Positions 1-11,158 of a DNA stretch of 64,000 bases are shown here, one piece after another (within the stretch, counting starts at the first letter, position 1; every line of letters starts with the position of its first letter). The stretch is from Bromus sterilis. Its lineage: Eukaryota; Streptophyta; Magnoliopsida; Poales; Poaceae. Below the pieces are notes generated by a model. It did not search any database and was not told where the DNA came from. It saw only the letters and a list, made by a program, of their open reading frames with translations. The stretch lies in NCBI GenBank assembly GCA_950022295.1, contig OX465601.1, positions 170,565,501-170,629,500 of the forward strand. The letters run 5' to 3'. The position numbers were made by a program, and so were the translations under genes.

Positions 1-8
1 ATGCTGCT

Positions 9-1043
9 TTGAAGGAGAAGTTTGAAGAATTATCCTCTCGGCATGATCTTCTTTCAGTTGATTATGAGAAGCTCACCTATGAATTTCTTCAGAGGAAAAT
101 GGCTCTCGAAAAACTGAAAGAGGCTCATGAAGAATTGGAAAATGTCAATCTCTCTCTCATGGCTCAACAAGGTTCTGAAGCAAATCATAAAACTGAATCA
201 CCTTGTTTGGATTGTTTCAAACAAAGCAAAACTGATTCCAAAGGGAAAGCTCCTATTGTTATTGATGATACTAATGCCTCTGATGAGGAAAATCCTGCTG
301 TTACCGAGGAACTCCTCAAGTTGAAAAACTTTTTTGAAACAGGCATGTTCAAAAGTGTGCAAGGACATCAATATCTCTGTGATATCCTAAGGAAGGCTCT
401 CCTTCACAGGAATCCCAGGAATGAGGGTGTTGGTTTCGAGAGAAAGATAAACCCTGATGGCACCTATTGGGAGCCTGAGCAGTATCCTAAGACTGTTTGA
501 GTTCTAGCGAAGGAGAAACCCATTGATATTGCTAACCTTTCAGGTTTCGACTGCAAAATGAACAAAGTCATTGTGGATGAATCACTTGATTCAGACTACA
601 AACTCATGAAAGATGAACAGGGAAAAGTTTCAGCTGAGTATGTTGGTACTCCACCAAAGAATGGATTCTATAAGAGGCAGATATGGGTGCAGAAATCACT
701 TGTGGAAAAACTGCCTGCTAACCATTCTATGCAGGGAAAGTCTTCGGTACCACCGAATCATTTCTACTCTCTTGAGACGAGAAATGATCCATTGGTGCCC
801 GAAACAAATGTTCCGCAGAAACAATACTATCGTACTGGTCGCCATACGTATCGTCCTCATAATAATCATACTAAGATTGCATATGCTCATTCTTATGCTA
901 ACCATTCGCAGAGGACTTACATTTATGGTGTGCTTGATGGTACACCGAAGCAATACACTCCTGTTCGATTCAATATTGCTTCAACCAGTGCTTCAACATC
1001 TTCTCAGTCACCTGCTCGTTTGTGGGTGGTTAAGAAGAACTAA
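9..1043 (+). pseudogene. Retrotransposon gag C-terminal part (broken)
   Basis: Two open pieces in one frame (9-500 and 558-1043) are separated by an in-frame TGA at 498-500. The first is a charged, coiled-coil-like segment followed by an acidic linker; the second is His/Tyr/Asn-rich and runs up to the protease. No CCHC zinc knuckle is visible, so it may lie upstream or be lost. The protease-integrase frame beginning near 1085 is shifted relative to this one, so a frameshift as well as the stop separates gag from pol here. The role is inferred from position; the fragment alone is not diagnostic. Confidence 0.6.
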
Positions 1044-1084
1044 TTCTTCTGCAGGGCTATGTCTCCGGTGGATCCGAATGGGTC

Positions 1085-4000
1085 ATGGATAGTGGTTGTA
1101 CAAATCATATGACCGGAGACAAGGAGTTATTCACCGAAGAAAAACTATCTCAATCTTCTCAGAAGTACATTACCTTCGGTGATAACAACAAAGGTAAAGT
1201 GTTGGGTTTGGGTAAGGTTGCCATATCGAAGGATAAGCACATTGACAAGGTTATGCTAGTCCAATCTCTTGGATATAATCTTATGTCTATTTCAAAATTA
1301 TGCGATATGGGTATGCTTGTTCTGTTTTCTGATTCGCGTTGTGTTGTCTTTTCACAGGATGATTATACGTTTGTCTTCGAGGGTTACCGAAAGGGAGATT
1401 TATACATTGTTGATTTTTCTTCGGGCCTTGCTGTATCCACATGCTTAATGGCAAAAGCTTCATCTGGTTGGTTATGGCATCGAAGACTTGGTCATGCAGG
1501 GATGAGAAATCTTCATAACTTAGTGAAGAAGAATCATGTTATTGGCCTTAGCGAAGTAAAATTCGATAAGGATCATCTCTGTAGTGCTTGCGAAGCTGGT
1601 AAAATAACGAAGAAACATCATTCAGCGAAGACCATCATGACTACCACTCGTCCTCTTGAATTGCTTCATATGGATCTTTTTGGTCCTCAAAATTATGCAA
1701 GCCTGGGAGGAAACAAATATGGTCTAGTTATTGTTGATGACTTCTCTCGTTATACCTGGGTTTTCTTCTTGGATGACAAGAGCAAAGTGGTTGAAATCTT
1801 CAAGTCATTCGCTAAGAGAGCTCAAACAGAATATGAATTATCTCTGAAGCATATCCGAAGTGATAATGGAACTGAATTCAAAAACACTCATATTGAAGAT
1901 TTTTTTGATGATCATGGTTTTTCTCATGAGTTCTCTGCTGCTTATACACCTCAACAGAATGGTGTAGTTGAAAGGAAGAATAGAACTCTCATTGAGATGG
2001 CCAGAACTATGCTTGCTGAATACAAGACTCCTATTAGGTTCTGGGCGGAAGCAATCAACACTGCATGTCACATCATCAACAAGGTTTACCTTCACAAATT
2101 CTTGAAGAAAACTTCACATGAGCTTATCACTGGTAACAAACCAAGTGTCTCATATCTTAGGGTATTTGGTGCCCCATGCTTTATTAGAGATATGAATCAT
2201 AGCTCCAAATTTGCCCCTAAGGCACATGAAGGTTTTCTTTTAGGTTATGGCTCAAACTCTCACACTTACAGAGTCTATAACTCTCACTTTGGGAAAGTTA
2301 TGGAAACTGTGAATGTAAGGTTTGATGAAACTAATGGCTCTCAAAAGGAGCATTTGCCTCACGATCTAGATGAACCTCCTCTTGATGAAGTGATCAGGTC
2401 CATGGCTATTGGTGAGATTCGCCCTGTTGAAGCCAATCAACGTCAAGTTGTTAGGGATGATGATGGTCCAATGTTCCCACACATAGCCCGGGGCGCTGGA
2501 GATCAACATCCTGAAGCTAATGAGGAGCAGGACGAAGAAAGTCAAAGGAACGAAGGAAATGCTAATCCTGAAGGAAATGCCGAAGCTGAAGGAGAAGCTG
2601 ATCCCGAAGCTGATGCAGATCCTGAAGCAGAAGATGAGCCTGAAGCAAATGATACTACGTTATCCTGAGTTCGAAGAAGAGTTGATGTGGATTCGATCCT
2701 CGAAGATATCAATCAACCAGGTCGTCCCACCACTCGATCTCGTACTCGTTTGGCTAACTTCTGTGGAAACTTTTCTTTTGTCTCCATGCTAGAGCCTTCA
2801 AAATATGATGAAGCCATGAAGGACCCTGATTGGTTATTGGCTATGATGGAAGAACTTCACCAATTTGAAAGGAACAAAGTCTGGTCACTTGTTGAAAGGC
2901 CAGATCCCACGAAGCACAATGTTATTGGCACAAAGTGGATATTTCGCAACAAGCAAGATGAAGATGGTATTGTGGTAAGGAATAAGGCTAGGTTGGTAGC
3001 ACAAGGTTACACCCAAATCGAAGGCATTGATTTTGGTGAAACCTATGCTCCAGTAGCCCGTCTCGAATCCATTCGTGTCATGCTTGCTTTTGCTAACCAC
3101 GAAAATATATTGCTATATCAAATGGATGTCAAGAGTGCTTTTCTTAATGGTGAAATAGAAGAAGAAGTGTATGTTATGCAGCCTCCAGGTTTTGAAGACT
3201 CAAAGAATCCTGATATGGTGTACAGGCTTCACAAAGCTTTGTATGGACTGAAGCAAGCACCTCGTGCTTGGTATGAAACATTGAAGGATTTCCTCCTGAA
3301 GAAAGGCTTCAAACCAGGAACCACTGACCCCACACTTTTCACTCGATCATATAACAATGATCTATTTGTGTGTCAGATCTATGTAGATGATATTATTTTT
3401 GGCTGTACTAACACTGAAATCAGCGAAGAATTTGCCAGAATGATGTCGAAGAAATATGAGATGTCTATGATGGGTGAATTGAAGTTTTTCCTTGGACTTC
3501 AGATTCGCCAACAAAAGAATGGCACCTTTATTTCACAGGAGAAATACTTGAAGGATTGCCTGAAGAAGTTTGATCTTGCTGAATGCAAGACCGTTAGAAC
3601 TCTCATGCCTACAAATGGTTTTCTTGATGCAGATGAGAAAGGGAAACCCTTCGATCAGAAGAAATTTCGGTCTATGATAGGTTCACTCTTATACTTGTGT
3701 GTATCTAGACCTGACATTATGCTATCAGTTTGTATTTGTGCTCGTTTTCAGGCAAATCCGAAGGAATCGCATCATATTGCTGTGAAGCGAATTCTTCGAT
3801 ATCTAGCGCATACTCCTTCTTTGGGACTTTGGTATCCCAAAGGTACTCAGTTTGATTTGACTGGATATTCTGATTCAGACTGGGCTGATGATAGGGTTGA
3901 CAGGAAATCTACCTCAGGCACTTGTCATTTTCTTGGTAGATCTCTTGTGTGTTGGGCTTCAAAGAAACAGAACTGTGTCTCAATATCTACTGGTGAAGCT

Positions 4001-4333
4001 GAATACATTGCTGCTGGCTCATGCTGCACTCAAATACTTTGGCTTAAGCAGACGCTGAAAGATTATGGTATATTTGTGAAGAAAATCCCTCTGCTTTGTG
4101 ACAATGAGTGTGCCATCAAGATTGCTCACAATCCTGCGCAACACTCTCGAACGAAGCATATCGATATTCGTCATCATTTTCTTCGAGATCATGTTCAGCG
4201 CGAAGACATTGAGATTAGCCATGTTAGAACTGAAGATCAATTGGCAGATATATTCACGAAGCCATTGGACGAGAAAAGGTTTTGTGCATTGAGATGTGAG
4301 CTGAACATCCTAGACTCACACAATGTTCAGTAA
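1085..4333 (+). pseudogene. Copia pol: protease, integrase, RT, RNase H with one nonsense codon
   Basis: The protein starts at the protease active site (WVMDSG at about residues 1-3 of the open part). Integrase follows: an H-H-C-C zinc segment (WHRRLGH ... CSACEAGK) and the catalytic core (HMDLFGP, IRSDNGTEF, QQNGVVERKNR). RT begins near 2800, with KARLVAQGYTQ, QMDVKSAFLNG and the YVDDIIFG active site. RNase H shows SDSDWADD and ends with LADIFTKPL. The two open pieces, 1085-2668 and 2687-4333, are in the same frame and are interrupted only by TGA at 2666-2668. That TGA is most simply a CGA to TGA change, a transition expected at methylated cytosine. The acidic Glu/Ala/Pro-rich spacer before the stop is the usual integrase-RT linker. 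This copy cannot make full pol without readthrough. Confidence 0.9.
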
Positions 4334-5434
4334 GATCGAAACTTTTCACTGTATATATTCACCTTCGTTGTGAGTTTGCTTATTTAGTTTCGCTTGAGTT
4401 TTCCTTCGTCCAAATTTCTGTGTTTTGTTTCGTTCGTCACTTGCCTTCAGTTTTGTGTTTATTGTTATGTTTTTTTTGTTTTGTTGTTTCTTTTGTCCCC
4501 TGTACTTATCACTTTTAGCTTCATTGTTGTTCTTCGAAGTGATAAGTTTCGGACCCTTCCCCTCCATTCTGATTCGCTCCCAATCTTCTCTATCTTGAAT
4601 GTTAAGCACAATTGAAACGGAAAGCATATTGCTTCGAACATCATTGAGTTCCGAATCAAATGCTTCCAACTTTATCGAAGTTTTTGCTCTCGGTCAAGAC
4701 TCATTCTTCGGCCGTTGAGTCCCCGTCTTTTTCGGGTCTTTGAGATTCGCTCGCGATACGCCACTTCATCTGAGCCGTTGAATCGGAAGAGACACTCGCT
4801 GAGAACCGTTCGATACGATCTGGCAATCGTTTCAGATCGGGCCTATTTAAGGCGTTCCCCCAGCGAACCGTTTCTCCCACGATTCATTCTATCCCGGATT
4901 CCCCGTCTTCCTCCTCGAGCACGCCGAAGAGCTCCCGTCCCCGACGACGACTGCGCCGCTTCACTGCCGGACCGCCGCCGCCGTGGACGTTCCCCGTCGA
5001 CGAAGAGCTTGTCCCGCACTCCGTCGCCGTAGCCGCTTCGCGTCACCAAGATAGGGTACGCTAAGCTTCTTGGATCCAATCTTTTCTCTGTGTTCTTCAT
5101 CTAGGGCTTGGATCTAAGTGTTGTTAGGATTTTTTGTTCTTTTTATAGGACTATTTGATCCGTGCTGATCTTTGCTCCTTGGGAAAACTGTTCTTAGCAT
5201 CAAAAGTGATCCCATCTTCTCAGGTCAGTCTTTGAGATTCAATCTATTCTGTGGTTTGGATTAGGTTAGGTCTTGTTCTCGAACTGGTTCTAGCCAAATC
5301 CATAAACAGAGTTGCATCTGATCTTAGATTGCTCCGAGTTCCTGTCAAAATTCTTTTGGTTTTGGACAAAACTTTTTCCTGTGCTTATTCATTCCCTCTT
5401 CTTGTTCCCTATTGTCTATAATTCTGATCACAGG
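4334..5434 (+). promoter_or_regulatory. Spacer with promoter-like leader before the extra ORF
   Basis: About 1.1 kb without pol coding. A TATTTAA box lies at 4844-4850, followed by a C-rich, UTR-like stretch to about 5040. A plausible donor (GGGTACG, about 5053) and a pyrimidine-rich stretch ending in CACAG at 5433, one base before ATG at 5435, could form a leader intron. This resembles a plant promoter, 5' leader and leader intron placed inside the retroelement. The inference is from sequence pattern only. Confidence 0.4.
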
Positions 5435-8400
5435 ATGTCTGACGAAGAGGCAGCTATGGGGAATGAGTCTCCCATTGTTGAAGGGCTCGAAAACTATCCA
5501 GAGCCACCGAAGCAGAAAGGCAAAGGTGGCAAAACGAAGGAAGTCAATAATGCCCGAGGCATCCCCGAAGGCATTCGCCTCAAGATGGGCTATGACACTC
5601 CGCCTGAAGAGACAGATCATGACCGAAAGATTCGATTGCGAAGGATTCGACGCTATTGGGCAATTAGGTGGTACAAGTACAAGAGCATCCCAAATTGGAA
5701 GTGGGCAATGCAGTTTGCCTTCAGCCCACCTTATCGGTACACCACTGCTATGTGTGCCCAATACAATGCTGCTAACTGGAAGAAGTACTACCCGAAGCCT
5801 CCGGCTGTTCCTCACCCGAATACACTCAAGACTCCGGATGACTATCCAGAAGAGCAAGAAAGACTTGCAATTTTGGCTGATAAGAAAAGGATAAGAGAAG
5901 AGAAGAAGGCAAAGGCACTTGCTGCTGCAGGGCTAGATGAAGCCGAAGCATCGAAGCCTAAGAAGAGGCGAAAGCTTCGAAAACTTAGTGATTCACCCCC
6001 TCCTGCTTCAGAAGAAGAGGCTGATATCAAAGTTGATGACGAAGCTGATGCTGCTGCACAGCTTGAAGATTCGATTGATGTAGATCCTGCTGACGAAGCA
6101 GATGATGAATCAGAACACGCTCCCATTGCCCCAAGTCCGAAAATAAAACAGGTTCAGAAGCCACTGAAGAAGAAGGCTGGAGAGAAACCATCTGCTCCTA
6201 AAGGCGTTAAGATTCAATATCCTACTGACCCTCCTGTTCCCAAGAAAAACATCGATTTGACGAACTTGGTGGTTGAGGCTCCCCTGGCTACTAAGCCACC
6301 TCGCCGCCTTGTTCCTGCTGAGCAAAGAACCAAGAAAAGGCATGACCCGAAGGTTAAGCCTGCTGCAAAGCCCGAAGCTAAAGTTTCTGAACAAGCCAAA
6401 GCTTCGAAGCCGAAGACCATTGTTGCCAAGCCTGGCCAGACTTACGCCCAGGTCGGCACCAAGAAGCTGTCTGAAGCTGAACTGCGCAAACGTGATCGTG
6501 CTGAAGCTGAACGACTTCATGCTGAAGCACAAGCCCAAGCTAAGGCTGATAAAGAAGCTAAAGAGAAAGAGATTGCTGATAAGAATGCTACTTTACTGGA
6601 GAAGCAAAGGAAAGAGCTGGCTGAATCAAACCAGAAAGCTGAAGCGAAGCGCAAGCTCGCTGAAGCTAAAGCTCAAGAGGCAAAGGCTACTGCCGAAGCC
6701 AAACAGCTAAGTGAAGCTGAAGCCAAGCGCCAAGCTCAATTGGATGTGCTTCGCATAAAGAAAGCTGAGAAAATTGCTAGAGCTGCTCAGAAAGAAGTTG
6801 TTGTTGACATGGCACCAAAGGACATCCCTCCGAAGCCAGTCGCAGCCCCTGTCCCCGAAGCTCATATTGAAGCTGAGCAAAGTGAACACAATTTCCCAGA
6901 TGCAAGAGAAGGAGAACTTTGGGATTGTTTGAGCCTGAATCAGGCATTCTGCCAACTTGCTGAAGTTGTTGATCCCAAGGCTGTAGATGTTGGGAATACT
7001 TATATTTCACCAACTCTTTCTGCTATGATTGAAACTTTATACATTCAGCTGTGGGATTTGCATGCTAGGGACAGATCTGAAACTGCTAAGATTCTGAAAT
7101 TCAAGAAGAAAGCAGATGCTGAATCAGATGAGGATTTCAAGATCGAAGCCATAGCTGCTTCAAAGAAAATTGCTGATGTAAATGAGAAAACGAAGCAAAA
7201 TATACAAGTGTATCAAGGCAAGATAAAGTCTGCAGTTGAAGAATGTTGCAAAACTCACAATGCTTCAGTCATGGCTCTTGACTCCAAGAAGCGCGAAGCC
7301 ATGCTCAAGCAATTAGCTTCACCACTTCCCAAACTACAACAGAGAAAGCGACGTCTTATTTCAGACACAGACGAAGCTGATGAGGGGAGCTCTCATCCGG
7401 CCAAGAAGGCCCCAAGGCAAGCATCGCCCCCTCGATGCAAGATCATCAAACTTTCCAAACCATCTGTGAAGCCATCCGCCCCCGAAGACGTTCCACCCCG
7501 TGTTCAAACTCCACCTCCTCCTCAACCCGCTCCTCAACCGTCCGCCCATGACAACTTTGAGCCTGAGACTTCACCTCCTGCTCAAGACATTCCTGAAAAG
7601 GATTTTTCTTCAGCTCACTCTGCTGAGGAGTCTGAAGAACAAGAAGGCGAAGCCAAAGATAGTGCTGCTGAAGCCAGTGCTGAAGCCGATGCAGATGCTA
7701 AAGTCGAAGCCAATGAATTGGCCATCATGACTCAACCGCAAGGGCGAGCCATAGCTGCTCGAAGGCACTGTATCCCCGTCCAAGACACTCAACTGGACTC
7801 CATCTACCCTAGAGAGACTTTTCCCATATTCCTCGGAGATGGATCTTCTTCAAGACATGGTCCTGAATTCAATCTTGAAGTTCATCGCCAGAAGCTTCGC
7901 TTCTTTGGCGCAAGTCCATATGATTCACCAAGGACTGCAGATGACCTTCGATTCTGGACAGCTGAGCAACAAATCCTCTACACGAAGCTATACTGCCAGA
8001 AAGGTGTTCTGTTCAGGCACAAGTACTTAGATATGCGAAGTCTATCTTCTGCAACGTGCTTCCAAAATATCATGGAAACCATCGAAGCACAGAACTTAAC
8101 TGGCATGTTTGCCATGGAGACTCCATTCAATTCCGAGCTAGTGAAGCAATTCTATGCCACTCTCTATGTCTCTGGAAACCCTGATGATACGAGCACATGG
8201 ATTCTTGAATGGATGATTCAAGGAAAGGTGTTTAGGATGCATTCTGATGAATTTATGGATATAGTGAACATCCCAAGGCACACTGGAGAACTAGCAAAGG
8301 TTCATTTGCTGCCTTATCCCACTGAAGCTGAATTTGCTTCACTCATGGATCCCGAAGTCACTGGAGATCACATGCCTGAGAACATTCGCCCGAAGCATCT

Positions 8401-9343
8401 GATATTCATATCGAAGACTTGGTTTTACATCTTGTCTAACTCATTGATGCCTCTCAGCACTGCGAATGAAGAGTCCAACATTCATTATCATACACGTCAT
8501 GCTCTAATGAAGCTTACTCATGGCCATGCGTTTGACTTCGAGGATTGTTTTCTTCGCTATATGGTCCAAGCTGCTGAACTAGTACATCAATTGAAGCCAT
8601 ATGCTCCCTGGATGCAAGCTATTTGCAATCATGGACGCGGGGAAGACTTCGTTGCGAAGCATCACCCGAAGATGTTCTGTCCTCCTGTGCGCGATACTAT
8701 GAATATGTTCAGAAGGCCAAATGATCCATTTGCCACATATGTCGGAGTCAGACAGCACGTAAATGAACGCAACATGTCGAAGAAATTCCAGAAAGAAGTT
8801 TACCATTTTGAAGTTGGAATTCGTACTCAGCAAATGCTTGAAAACTTCATTGAAGGAAATCAGCGCCAAATGCAATATCTTTCAGATGAGATTAATAGAG
8901 TTGGCAACATTGCTTTAAACAACAACCAGTACTTGAAGTTTTTGAAACGCCACTCTTGGAAAGGATTACGGAAGTTCAACTCTGTGAAGAAGCTTGAAGC
9001 TGACCGGATTTTCAAGGAGTATCCACATCTTCAACGTCACTTTTCAAGAAATGATTCGATCGACCGCCCCAACCCCAAAATCCCGACGCTGGACAAGATT
9101 GAAGAAGTTTTGTTTGTAAACCCAGCTGAACAGATTCGCCCCGATACCTTCTCTGATGAAGACTCCCACACCTCGAAGCAAGAAGATGATCCTCTCAACG
9201 ACAGCGACCTTGATTCGCTTCAAGCGCCGATGGACTTCGATGAGCTGGAGTCACCGGCTTCGACCGAAGGAGATACTTCAGGAGATGCATCTTCTTCAGG
9301 CGAAGACAGTCAGCAGGGTCCCCGGGTTGCTGCTAACGCATAG
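5435..9343 (+). CDS. Large extra ORF of the Sirevirus (position of the env-like ORF)
   Basis: An intact ORF of 1302 codons from ATG 5435. An in-frame ATG at 5312 would add 41 hydrophobic residues, but it lies in what looks like a leader intron. The N-terminal ~150 residues are basic and aromatic (RRIRRYWAIRWYKYK). A long Lys/Glu/Ala-rich region with coiled-coil character follows (about residues 190-480). The middle is Pro-rich and acidic. The C-terminal ~450 residues form a globular-looking domain (DLRFWTAEQQ, FNSELVKQFYATLYV, IFISKTWFYILSNSLMP) of the kind often annotated as a plant retrotransposon or transposon ORF domain. No clear transmembrane segment is seen in the 5435-start form, so a true envelope role is not supported. 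It remains open although pol has a nonsense codon. The function is unknown. Confidence 0.75.
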   Translation: MSDEEAAMGNESPIVEGLENYPEPPKQKGKGGKTKEVNNARGIPEGIRLKMGYDTPPEETDHDRKIRLRRIRRYWAIRWYKYKSIPNWKWAMQFAFSPPYRYTTAMCAQYNAANWKKYYPKPPAVPHPNTLKTPDDYPEEQERLAILADKKRIREEKKAKALAAAGLDEAEASKPKKRRKLRKLSDSPPPASEEEADIKVDDEADAAAQLEDSIDVDPADEADDESEHAPIAPSPKIKQVQKPLKKKAGEKPSAPKGVKIQYPTDPPVPKKNIDLTNLVVEAPLATKPPRRLVPAEQRTKKRHDPKVKPAAKPEAKVSEQAKASKPKTIVAKPGQTYAQVGTKKLSEAELRKRDRAEAERLHAEAQAQAKADKEAKEKEIADKNATLLEKQRKELAESNQKAEAKRKLAEAKAQEAKATAEAKQLSEAEAKRQAQLDVLRIKKAEKIARAAQKEVVVDMAPKDIPPKPVAAPVPEAHIEAEQSEHNFPDAREGELWDCLSLNQAFCQLAEVVDPKAVDVGNTYISPTLSAMIETLYIQLWDLHARDRSETAKILKFKKKADAESDEDFKIEAIAASKKIADVNEKTKQNIQVYQGKIKSAVEECCKTHNASVMALDSKKREAMLKQLASPLPKLQQRKRRLISDTDEADEGSSHPAKKAPRQASPPRCKIIKLSKPSVKPSAPEDVPPRVQTPPPPQPAPQPSAHDNFEPETSPPAQDIPEKDFSSAHSAEESEEQEGEAKDSAAEASAEADADAKVEANELAIMTQPQGRAIAARRHCIPVQDTQLDSIYPRETFPIFLGDGSSSRHGPEFNLEVHRQKLRFFGASPYDSPRTADDLRFWTAEQQILYTKLYCQKGVLFRHKYLDMRSLSSATCFQNIMETIEAQNLTGMFAMETPFNSELVKQFYATLYVSGNPDDTSTWILEWMIQGKVFRMHSDEFMDIVNIPRHTGELAKVHLLPYPTEAEFASLMDPEVTGDHMPENIRPKHLIFISKTWFYILSNSLMPLSTANEESNIHYHTRHALMKLTHGHAFDFEDCFLRYMVQAAELVHQLKPYAPWMQAICNHGRGEDFVAKHHPKMFCPPVRDTMNMFRRPNDPFATYVGVRQHVNERNMSKKFQKEVYHFEVGIRTQQMLENFIEGNQRQMQYLSDEINRVGNIALNNNQYLKFLKRHSWKGLRKFNSVKKLEADRIFKEYPHLQRHFSRNDSIDRPNPKIPTLDKIEEVLFVNPAEQIRPDTFSDEDSHTSKQEDDPLNDSDLDSLQAPMDFDELESPASTEGDTSGDASSSGEDSQQGPRVAANA

Positions 9344-9873
9344 ACGCTCTTGATCTGCCTCTCAACCTTTTGTCCAATTATTGACAAAAAGGGGAGAAAG
9401 TAGCATCGATTGAGTTTAGATTCGCTGCGGGGTTTAGGGATTTGATTCGATCTTTTGCGTTGTGTGTTAAGTTACAACAAACTTTCCATTCTCTTCGATT
9501 GGGTTGTAACTTAAGTTTTACTTCGGTTGTGAACTGCTACTCCTTATGTGTTAATAACCCCCGTGCTTGCAAGTTGCCCTCGTATATTTTATCTTGCAGG
9601 TGGTTATTATCCTTTAAGTTCACAGGTTATTGGATGATTGCATATTCTTGAAGACAAATATTCTCTTTATGCAATTGATTCACTAAGATATGTGTTAGGC
9701 TTCCCATCAATGATATTCTTCATCAAGCATTCACTTTGATTATAAATCTTCGATGCTTGCATTCAGGGGGAGTCAAAAGCTTCATATCTTAGAGTTTGCT
9801 CTCAACCCAATTCAAAATTCCATATCTTTTATCGATGCCTGTTTTGTCAACAATAGTCCAAAAAGGGGGAGAT
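9344..9873 (+). other. Sirevirus 3' untranslated region with repeated purine tracts
   Basis: No gene is seen. Three purine-rich motifs occur: AAAAAGGGGAGAAAG near 9386, CAGGGGGAG near 9765, and AAAAAGGGGGAGAT at 9860-9873, which directly abuts the LTR. The last is the likely polypurine tract priming plus-strand synthesis; multiple copies are known in Sireviruses. Confidence 0.7.
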
Positions 9874-11158
9874 TGTAAGAGCAAAGTTATACCCCCATGA
9901 GTTTTGGATATTGTTGGGCAAAACAGTGGAGGAACTAACAAGTTTTCTAGTGTAAAACAGATGGTTAGGTTCCTGAAGTTATAGGTTGGTGATAAAGCTT
10001 CAACGAAGATTTACACTTTTACTGAAGCATATCCTCTGGAGTGAAGCTCATCACGGATGTCGACCCCTAAAAAGATAAGGAATCCTGAAGCACGTCTCAT
10101 CGAAGAAGATGACCAAGATGGCGCAAGACTTAGTAGTTTTTGCGTAGTTCTTTTTCACTTCTTTGAGTCGTAGGAAAAACCGTACTATCAAGAGGGGTTT
10201 AGTAAATGTACTCCGAAGGTTTTGGTGAAAAGACTCAGATCGAATCCAAACCAGTGAGAAGCCAGAGTTGAGAAATCTCATGTGCACTAGGTAATGCTTC
10301 ACCAGCGAAGACTTAGCTCTTTCGGCTACTGAAGCAAAACCAAGTCCGTGAGTCAGCTTTACTTGGACCGCAAGTAAAGTTGCGCTTTGATTGGAAATAT
10401 GACCGTTTGGGACAGGTGTCAAGCTGTCACATCGGGTCACTTCAGTCATTTCGCACCTTGTGATTGCCACCTATAAATACGCCACCCCCGCCCTCATTGG
10501 CCGGTGGCTGCTCCGAGATTATTTTCCTTACAGTGAAGGAGAGAGAGCAACCCCACCGAAGCAAACCAAAAACCCATCCACCGAAGCATAAGTCCTATTG
10601 ATCTGAGTTGATTCATTATGACTTAGGAAGAAGTTTGCTAGCCTTTTTATCTTGGAGAACTGCAATTCTCCTAGACGGTTAGAGAGTTGTTCTTCAGAGA
10701 GCGAAGAGTTATTGTCGCCTCGAAGTCCAGTTTGTCAAAGGTTTCGGTGATTTCCTCAATAATCAACCACGAGTGAAGAACTGACCAAGCTCAAGGAGAT
10801 TGGTGCATTGGAGATACGGACGGAGAGAGGTTAGCTCTTGTGTTCAATCACAAGTCCCTCCAACCAGACGTAGCACTTTGCAGAGTGTGAACTGGTCGAA
10901 CAAACATCGCTAAGTCAAGAGTTCGTTTTACTTTCCGCACTTACATTCAGTTTATCAATTACTTCAGTGATATGCTTCAATGCAATTGATTCGATGCTTT
11001 TGATTCGCTATGTTATGCTTCAATCATGTTCTGCTTCAACGTTTACCTTTCTGTTGAAACTCTTCTGCTGTTAAGTTATGCTTAACTTCATAGTTTCATG
11101 CAAAAATTTGAAGTGATCATTCACCCCCTCCCCCTCTGATCACATACTTGGACTTACA
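9874..11158 (+). repeat. 3' LTR of the Sirevirus
   Basis: A 1285 bp LTR beginning TGTAAG directly after the polypurine tract and ending CTTACA, a perfect 6 bp inverted terminal match. A TATAAATA box lies at 10472-10479, placing U3 at roughly 9874-10500. CGAAG-type short repeats are scattered through it. Only the 3' LTR is in the window, so LTR divergence cannot be measured. Confidence 0.88.
10472..10479 (+). promoter_or_regulatory. TATA box of the Sirevirus LTR
   Basis: TATAAATA sits about 600 bp into the LTR, followed by a C-rich leader that resembles a plant transcription start region. In this 3' LTR it would drive transcription out into the flanking Athila LTR. Confidence 0.55.

Larger units (their letters stand above)
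1..11158 (+). mobile_element. Sirevirus-type Ty1/Copia LTR retrotransposon, 3' part
   Basis: Domain order on the plus strand is gag tail, protease, integrase, reverse transcriptase, RNase H, a long extra ORF and the 3' LTR. Copia order (integrase before RT), an extra ORF after pol and several purine-tract motifs of the AAAAGGGGGAGA kind before the LTR are known Sirevirus marks. The 5' LTR and most of gag lie upstream of the window. The LTR ends with CTTACA at 11158, matching its TGTAAG start. It is followed by ACTCT, which is also present at the same site in the other Athila LTR (24899), so the element inserted into that Athila LTR. Maximus is a candidate Triticeae family, but this was not checked. 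Confidence 0.9.
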
